From: Solanum dulcamara
Taxonomy: Eukaryota; Streptophyta; Magnoliopsida; Solanales; Solanaceae
Direction: 5' to 3'
DNA: 64,000 nt
Assembly (NCBI RefSeq): GCF_947179165.1
Contig: NC_077248.1
Location: 12,055,256-12,119,255, forward strand
A program made the position numbers and the translations under genes. The notes under the pieces are model-generated. The model was not told the origin of the DNA. It saw only the letters and a list, made by a program, of their open reading frames with translations, and did no database searches. Shown here piece by piece: positions 56,823 through 64,000 of the stretch. Positions within the stretch are counted from its first letter, which is position 1. Each line of letters opens with the position of its first letter.

Positions 56823-57600
56823 ATGCCTCTAAAATATACTGCAAGTCAGAGAAACACTACTAGCACAGGTTCCACAGTCAGAAATGCCCCTATCGAGGAC
56901 TAGAAGCCGACCTGGATGATATACTGAGGCACCCTAAGTACTTACTACTCAGCCTGTACCAACTTCGGAGAAAGATTTTCGAGGAGTGATTATTATGCTT
57001 ACTCAATTGATGGCCGCTCGCAATGATAGCCGGAGTTCACCAACTCCTAGATTTAGTTATCAAGAGTCATCTGTTGCCATGAGGATTAGAGATTTTCTGA
57101 GAATGAATCTGCCAGTCTTCATAGGTTCCAAGGTTAACAGGACCCCCAGAATTTTATTGATAAGATATGGAATATCCTAAAAGTGATGCATGCTACAGAA
57201 ATTGAGGGGGTTCAGTTGGTATCTTATCAGCTCAAGGATGTGGCAAATGTCTGGTATAGCTAGTGGGAAGAAAGTAGAGGTGAGGATGCGGATTCTGCTA
57301 ATTGGGATGAGTTTGAGGGAGTATTCTTTTATCACTTCTTTCCTAGAGAATTGAGGGAAGTAAAAGTAGAAGAGTTTGTGAATTTGAAACAAGAGAGTAT
57401 GACAGTTAAAGAGTTTAGTCTGAAGTTCATCCAGCTGTCCAAATATGCTCCGGAGATGATCCCAGTCTTCTACCACCGCATCACTGGCTAGAGGTAATTA
57501 GAGGGGCACTACTTCAGGTACGAGCGGAGGTACAAACCATCTATATGCCATGGGTAGTCGCCAAGATCAAGAGAATTCATCAGACATTGTGAAGGGTATA
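56823..57600 (+). pseudogene. E6 gag with zinc-knuckle region deleted
   Basis: ATG at 56823 (MPLKYTASQRN) follows a TTGCAG acceptor-like site (56814-56819). The capsid part aligns with E1 gag (RIRDFLRMNLPVFIGSKV at 57081-57134; NWDEFEGVFFYHFFPRELRE near 57300). Directly after KYAPEMIP (about 57470) the sequence jumps to the segment that in E1 follows the zinc knuckles (TTAP/TTAS, then GTSGGTN). Relative to E1 about 510 bp with both cysteine clusters are gone. Stops and frameshifts are also present. Confidence 0.82.
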
Positions 57601-58200
57601 ATTTGAGTCTTTACTCTTAAATGTTATGTTTTGATGGATCTGGGTTCCATGCTATCTTTTGTGTCACCTTATGTGGCTAGTAAATTTGATAAAATTCCTG
57701 AGTGTGTTCTATAATCCTTCAATGTATCTACTCTTATTGGTGATTCTGTCTTAGCTGAGAGAGTTTATAGGGAGTGTACTATGTCAATATATTATAGGGA
57801 TACCCTGGCTGACTTAGTTGAGTTGGACATGGTTGATTTTGATGTGATTCTTGACATGATTGGTTTTATACTTGTTATGCCGCTGTTGATTGTAGGACTC
57901 AGATTATTAAGTTCAAATTCCCAAATGAGCCTGTTATAGAGTGGAAGGGTAATCTTATCATGCCTAGGAGTAAATTTATTTCCTACCTTAGGGCCAGAAA
58001 GTTAATCTCGAAAGGGTATATTTTTCACATCGTGTGAGTGAAAGATGAGAGTTTTGAGTCTCCATCCCTTGAGTTGGTTTCGATTATTAATGAATTTCTT
58101 GAAGTCTATTCTGAGGATCTACCCGAAGTCCCTCCTGATAGGGAGATCGATTTTGGGATTAATGTCCTTCCTAATAAGCAGACTATTTCTATCCCTCCAT
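57601..58200 (+). pseudogene. E6 protease and linker (broken)
   Basis: The active-site segment reads LMDLGSMLSFVSPYVASKF (near 57635-57690): Pro of the family's D-P-G has become Leu. LVELDMVDFDVIL follows; then a frameshift garbles the MDWL region. Linker remnants [20 protein letters not shown] match E1. Stops occur near 57604, 57711, 58036 and 58200. Confidence 0.8.
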
Positions 58201-58216
58201 AAATGGCTCTGCTGAG

Positions 58217-58960
58217 TTGAAAGAACAATTAAAGGACTTGTTAGATAAAGGATTCATTAGGCTGAGTGTCTCATCTTGGGGCGCTCCTATCCTATTCATG
58301 CGAAAGAAAGATAGGTTCCTTAGAATGTGCATTAATTACAGGAAACTGAATAAGGTCACAATAAAGAACAAATATCCTCTCTCCAGAATAGATGATTTGT
58401 TTGACCAACTTCAGAGTGCCACTTGTTTCTCAAAGATAAACCTAAGATCAGGTTACCATTAGTTGAAGGTGAGGGAGTGTGATATCCTAAAAACAACATT
58501 TTGGACCTGTTATGGCCATTTTGAGTTCTTGTTTATATTCTTTGGGTTGAGTAATGCCCCTGCTGCCTTTATGAATCTCATAAATTGAGTATTTAAGCCA
58601 TATCTTGATATGTTCGTGATTGTCTTCATCGATGATATTCTGGTCTACTCCAAGGATAAGGATGAGCATGCCTATTATCTTAAAGTTGTCCTGCAGACTC
58701 TAAAAAACCAGGTATTGTATGCAAAGTTCTCCATATATGAATTTTAGCTTGCATTAGTGGCTTTCTTAGGCCATATTATATCTGGAGATAGTATTCGGGT
58801 TGATACCCAAAAAATTATGGTAGTAAAAAATTAGCCCAAACCTATATTACCAACAGATATAAGAAGCTTCTTAGGTTTAGCTGGCTATTACTGAAGGTTT
58901 GTAGAGGGATTCTCATTTATATCATCCCCATTGACCAAGCTGACCCAAAAGAAGTCTAAG
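58217..58960 (+). pseudogene. E6 reverse transcriptase (broken)
   Basis: [31 protein letters not shown] (Asp to Asn in the KID motif, a catalytic position), [17 protein letters not shown] and [15 protein letters not shown] (about 58625-58670) are visible. Stops fall near 58460, at the codon before VFKPYLD (near 58587) and after VKN (near 58832). The last two coincide with stops in E1. Confidence 0.85.
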
Positions 58961-59617
58961 TTCCAATAGTCCGATGCTTGCGAGGAGAGTTTCCAAAAAT
59001 TAAAGACTAAGCTGACCACTGCTCTTGTTTTGACTTTGCCCGATGGAACATAAGATTTTGTAATCTATTTTGATGCATCTAGAGTTGGTTTGGGCTATGT
59101 GTTGATGCAGAGGGGAAGAGTGATAGCCTATGCTTCAAGACAACTTAAGATTCATGAGAAAAGTTACCCAACTCATGACCTTGAGCTGGCAGCTATGGTA
59201 TTTGGTCTTAAAATTTGGCGCCACTACTTGTATGAAGTGCATGTTGATGTGTTCTCTAATCATAAGAGTTTGCAGTATGTCTTCAGTCAAAAAGAACCTA
59301 TCCTCGGGCAGAGAAGATGGCTAGAGTTGCTCAAGGATTATGATATAAGCTTTTTCTACTACCAAGACAAAGTTAATGTTGTTTTAGATGCTCTTAACAG
59401 GTTGTCTATGTGTAGCATTGCCCATATAGAGGAGGGAAAGAAACAGTTGTCTAAAGAGGTGCATAGATTAGCTCAATTGGGAATTCAGCTTGAGGAGAAT
59501 AATGAAGGTGGACTTAGTGTTCAAAATGGGTCTGCATCCTCCCTTGTGGCAGAGGTGAAAGAGAAACAAGACCAAGATACTGTCCTCCTTCAGTTGAAGG
59601 AAGCTTTTCATAAATAA
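58961..59617 (+). pseudogene. E6 RNase H (broken)
   Basis: [40 protein letters not shown] and [20 protein letters not shown] are readable. The usual FTDHKSL is [10 protein letters not shown] (Asn codon at 59258-59260), so the central catalytic Asp is lost. The open frame spans 59090-59617. Confidence 0.84.
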
Positions 59618-60460
59618 AAGGTAATAATTTTCTCCAAAGGGGGAGATGGTGTGTTGAGGTATCAAAATAGATTGTGTGTCCCAGATGTTGATGATGTTCG
59701 AGAAAGGATTATGGTCAAAGCGCATAGTTCCAGATACTTTATTCATCCTGGTTCTACAAAGATGTATCATGACTTGAGGAAAGTCTATTGGAAGAGTAGA
59801 ATCAAGAGTGATATTGCTGAATTTGTTTTCAAGTGCCTGAATTGCCAATAGGTTAAAGTTGAGCATCAAAGGCTATGTGGGTTAGCTCAAAATATAAAGA
59901 TTCCGGAATGAAAGTGGGAGATGATCAATATGGAATTTATTACAGGTTTGCCAAGGTCCCTAAAGTAGCATGATTTGATTTGGGAGATTGTGGCTAGAAT
60001 GACTAAATCATCCCACTTCTTGGCAGTTAAGATTACTGACACCACAGAGGATTATGCAAAATTGTATATTTAAGATATTGTCAGATTGCATGGGGTTCCC
60101 TTGTCTATCATCTCAGATAGAGGATCTTAATTTACTTCCCAATTTTGGATATCATTTCAAAAAGGACTGGGTTCAAAGGTGAATCTTAGTACAACCTTTC
60201 ATCCCTAGAAAGATGGCCAAGCAAAGCGCACCATCCAGACATTGGAGGATATGTTGAGGGCATGTGTACTTGACCTCAAAGGAAATTGGGATGATCATTT
60301 ACCTCTCATAGAGTTTGCATACAATAATAGTTACCATGAAAGTATTCAAATGACTCCCTATGAAGATTTATATGGGAGGAGGTATAGATCACCAATTGGG
60401 TGGTTTGAAGTTGGTGAAGTTGAGTTGATTTGGCTTGATTTTGCTCACCAAGCTATGTAG
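59618..60460 (+). pseudogene. E6 integrase (broken)
   Basis: The HHCC region (HSSRYFIHPGSTKMYHDLRK, then CLNCQ) is at 59723-59850. SDRGS and the [20 protein letters not shown] block (60305-60370) remain. The catalytic Glu in DGQAER has become Lys (GQAKRTIQ, near 60224), and DIVR/MDFI regions carry stops near 59850, 59910, 60072 and 60207. The enzyme is dead even if stops were ignored. Confidence 0.83.
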
Positions 60461-61033
60461 AAGGTGAAGGTTATTCGAAATAGGCTAAAGACAGCCCAAA
60501 GCCGCTAAAAATCTTACATCGATGTGAGAAGGAGAGACTTAGAGTTTGAGGTGGATAAATGGGTTTACTTGAAAGTGTTACCCATAAAAGGCGTCATGAG
60601 GTTTGTAAAGAAGGAAAAGCTTAGTCCTCGATGCATCTGTTCTTACCAGATAGTGAGGACGACTGGGAGTATCGCTTATGAGTTTGAATTACCTCCTGGG
60701 CTAGCCGTCATTCATCCAGTATTTCACGTCTCAATGTTCAAGAAGTACTTGAGAGATCCTTTATTGGTAGTCCCTATTGATAGTATTGGAGTTAAGGATA
60801 GCTTGTCCTATGAAGAGATTCTAGTCCAAATTCTTGATCGTCAGGTTCGCAAATTGAGGACCAAAGAGACTACCTTAACCAAAGTCTTGTGGGGGAATCA
60901 AATTATTGAGAAAGCCACATGGGAAGCTGAGGAACATATGAAAGCCAAATATCTACATCTATTTGTGCCTATCGATGAGAATGTTGAAGGTAATGTCCCT
61001 TTTCCTAATTTGAATTGGTATGTTCATCCTTGA
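60461..61033 (+). pseudogene. E6 integrase tail and chromodomain-like domain
   Basis: A 169-residue open stretch from 60524: VKKEKLSPRCICSYQIVRTT (GPY/F region degraded), [19 protein letters not shown], then VQILDRQVRKLRTKETTLTK, VLWGNQIIEKATWEAEEHMK and YLHLFVPIDENVEGN. It is nearly colinear with the E1 tail at 2059-2600. Confidence 0.87.
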
Positions 61034-61147
61034 GTTTGCATAATAAACTATTTTGAGCATTTGATTGGTTGAATGATTGAGTCTTGATTGTTATTTGTGC
61101 CTCAATTCCATCCTTAGATTACTCTTCATTCGAGGATGAATGACCCT

Positions 61148-61160
61148 AAGGGGGAGATAT
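61148..61160 (+). other. E6 polypurine tract
   Basis: AAGGGGGAGATAT directly before the 3' LTR start TGTAACATTGG. Confidence 0.9.
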
Positions 61161-63063
61161 TGTAACATTGGTGTTATTCTAGCCTAGACTAAAATTGGGA
61201 ACCATGAGAAAGATTGATGAATTGGACTGAACAATGGACTACGAGGGAGGTCTATGATTTGTAGGCTGTTCTACGAGTCATAGGAATGGTTCGTAAACCT
61301 CTCTAGCACTTAGTGAAATTTTAATTGGGAGAAGCATTCTTACGACCTATCGTTATGAGCCGTAATCATTCCTACGAGTCGTAAGAATGAGTCATAGAGC
61401 CTTGCCTAAATTCTGAAAATAAAAGCATCAGTACCTTGACTACGAGTTAACAGGACGATCCAAAGAAAGGATCACGAGTCGTAGAAATGACTTGTAAAGA
61501 CCCCTGACACTTAGCCAAATTCTGAACCCTGAATGTCATTTCTACGGGTCAAGTTGATGAACCGTCAAAGAGTCTACAAGTCATAATGATGGCTTGTATA
61601 AAAGTTTAGAGACTTACTTTTCTTTGATTTTTGAGGACCTACAGGACGAGTAAGTCTTACGACCTGTCAAAGGTTTCGATTAGCCATAGAAACGATCCGT
61701 ATAAGGCCAAATTTAGATTTTTTTGAAGGATAGTTTGGTCGTTTTTCACCCTTTCCAATCAAAACCTCAACGTGGCTATTTTGAGTCCCTTAACAGTACC
61801 CTATGTGCCTAAGCCCTTATTAACACTTAGTTTATTTGAGAGCAAGGATTGGAGGAGAGAAAGAAGTTATGGTTCAACTATTCACTCCCATGTTCCAAAC
61901 TTTTGATTGTTCTTCGAGTTACAGGTATGTAAGGCTGATCTAAAACATGGATTTTTGTTCCTCCATGTGCCTATGATTGTGATAAATGGAATGTGTATGG
62001 ATTGAGACTCCGTCATGGTATTCTTTGAGAAGTTCTTATCTTAAAAACATACATGTTTTACTAATTATTGATCAAATATTGTTTTTCTATGAATTAATTC
62101 CTCAAACACATGAATTGAACTAATTGTTTACTTAAAACCCTAGAATTATGTTGATTGATGTTGAATTGTATACATCTTAAGATTGAGTCTAGAGCCTTTA
62201 ATTGTGAATGTATGATTGAGATTAGAACGTAAGCGTGATGGTAAAATGATAGTATCGAAAAAATTGATAGTCCTGAATGTTGTCATTAATGATTGTCTAA
62301 AATCTCTTTTAATTACATGATTGAAAACAATTGGAAATTGATTGGTTTGATAAAACGAATGAATTGAAAGAGTCTAAAAGAGACTTATTGGTTTGGTTTG
62401 GATTGATTATCTTATGAGCTTGAGTCTTGGGAGGAGTATCGAGCACTAAATTGGGTAAGAGTAAGTAATAACTTGCACCCAATTATGTTGCCAAAATTAG
62501 GAGAGGATTGAACCGTTAAATTCAGATGTTTCCCAAATTACTGTACTAACATGATATGACTTGATTGGTTATGGATCCATGATTGTTGATTCATTCCTAC
62601 CCTGACAAGGTATGAACGGACGTGGCAATAATGTCGATCTGCTATACTATCACTGACTTATAAGTGATAGTTGTTGGATATGAGAAAATCCCATATAGGT
62701 CTTGATAGTACTTCGAGTCGGATTAGAATGGATTGTATTAGAATGTATATGATTGGTCTTGTCTAAATCATATTCTTGTTCAGACTTAGGACATCTTAAT
62801 TTAGTTGTTCCTTATTTTGAGTTGATTTGATTCTAACCTGATGCATATTTCATTCTGCCATTTTACATACTTATACATTCCACATACTGACGTCATTTGG
62901 CCTGCATCGTTTCATGATGTAGAGGCAGGTACTAGAGATCATCAATAGGTGCAGCGTTGAGGATCTATTGGTTTCCAGCTAGTTGGATCAAGTGGTTCAC
63001 TTGAAGACCAACAATGGTCTTCGAGTGTCGGCTACATCTAGGGTATCCTCCTAGGGCGTGACA
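61161..63063 (+). repeat. E6 3' LTR (1903 bp) with internal deletion
   Basis: Partner of 54400-56610, ending GGGCGTGACA. It lacks about 285 bp present in the 5' LTR (about 56247-56530), joined at CAGCTAGTT|GGATCAAG (about 62980-62995). The donor motif CAG|GTATGTAAGGCT is intact (61922-61936) and a hairpin lies at 61945-61968. Confidence 0.93.
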
Positions 63064-64000
63064 ACTTGACAACCACTAGTTATTTATTATTGTGCACTGT
63101 TCTGAAAATAAGAATTAACTATTACTCATTCCAAAGTAGAAGAGTGGGACAAGGTAAAATAAGGAAGACAGGGCTGAGATTCTGTCTCACCCTGTTCCGC
63201 TCAGAACAGGCTGCTCTAGCAGCGATTACAGACAGATTCTCAGGAAGACTTTCCCTAGGAGTATTTCCTGTCCTAAATCCCTTCATTGACTCTCATGGTT
63301 ATGGCTTAGTCCAAATTTACTCTCCTAGCAGAATTTTGGTAGGATCTATCCTAGAGTTATATCCAGCACTACACATTTGAAAAGCTTTCCTCCATTATCT
63401 TGGCGCAACAACATGCACACCAAAGGGATTTCTTCATCACCTACCTTACGCCCATTTACATCATAATAAATAGAAGCACATCTTAGAAACAACTAAGGCA
63501 TTGAGTTCTCATAAACTCAATTCCATATCTTAAACAATCAAGACAATCAGAAACATAATTTATCAACACTAAAGTCTTGAGTCCCCATAAACTCAATCCA
63601 ATAGCTAAAACAATCATGATCACAAGTATGACATAACCCGAACTTCCATACTCAAGTCTTAACTTTAGTAAACAAATGAAATCGTATTCAGGCCCTTAAC
63701 ATAATTATAAGATCAACTCAAGTAATTCATAGACCAAAATTCAGCATCACATTATTTTAAACCAGTTATGAAATATGTTAAAGAGATCTTTCTGTAATAT
63801 TCCGCAAAATTCTCATAAGTGCCTAAAAATTCCTTGGGATTATACCGCTCATGTAGTATATTTTTCTTAATTTTTTTGGAAAAATCGAGTTCAAAATATC
63901 GATCAGGGGGTCAAAACCTGTAGAAAAATAGTTTCGGTGGATTTTTAGGACCCGTAAATTAAAAGATAGATTTCTCAAGAAACTGTGCAAACCAGTAAGG
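63064..64000. other. Unidentified sequence right of E6, probably LTR debris
   Basis: No protein family is recognisable; the 104-codon ORF at 63066-63380 has no motif I know. At about 63500-63630 a unit containing TTGAGTTCTCATAAACTCAA is repeated 76 bp later in diverged form. Composition and style resemble non-coding LTR sequence on the minus strand. Confidence 0.4.

Noticed and set aside
63066..63380. 104-residue ORF at the right edge
   Set aside because: No recognisable motif, no promoter or neighbour support; probably chance in LTR-like sequence.

Overview
This window is plant nuclear DNA, most likely from a Solanum species or close relative. It is AT-rich, packed with nested long-LTR Ty3/gypsy elements primed by initiator tRNA-Met, and carries MITEs, a tRNA-derived SINE and a dead hAT transposon. 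The one intact host gene is a type 1 non-specific lipid transfer protein (nsLTP) very like the tomato/potato LTP1 group. The genus assignment is inference from that protein and from general recall of Solanaceae repeats; no search was run.

Layout. (1) 1-9196: chromovirus-type Ty3 element E1 on the minus strand. Its 3' LTR is cut by the window edge and its 5' LTR is at 6998-9196. (2) 9197-20892: LTR debris interrupted by a second minus-strand Ty3 element, E2 (10030-20490). (3) 20893-32811: a roughly 12 kb island with no LTR element, holding a fold-back element, hAT-type and Stowaway-type MITEs, a SINE, microsatellites and the nsLTP gene (complement of 25480-26131, one intron). (4) 32812-41127: a decayed LTR of the E1 family, then a dead hAT transposase gene (about 35796-40640) whose BED zinc finger is split by a solo LTR (36268-38740, target duplication GTCAC). 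(5) 41128-53362: LTR of a minus-strand element E3 (41128-43924); E4, a plus-strand Ty3 element (43956-53357, duplication TACCC), sits just inside E3. (6) 53363-64000: LTR-like debris with E6, a plus-strand Ty3 element of the E1 family (54400-63063, duplication ACTTA/ACTTG), then an unidentified tail.

None of the retroelements can encode a complete polyprotein. Each has stops or frameshifts, and many stops are single C-to-T or G-to-A changes as expected for methylated, silenced DNA. Domain order where readable is gag (zinc knuckle), protease, reverse transcriptase, RNase H, integrase, chromodomain-like tail, which fits chromoviruses of the Tekay/Del type.

The most interesting signals lie in the LTRs, not the ORFs. 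The E1-family LTRs and E2 carry a strong 5' splice-site sequence, and E1, E2 and E6 have a matching acceptor just before the gag ATG. That predicts leader introns of about 1.65-1.69 kb in three elements. In the E1 family a small hairpin with compensatory changes follows the donor. The LTRs also share a conserved promoter-side block followed by family-specific CpG-rich repeats. A 30-bp minisatellite recurs in three separate LTR contexts.
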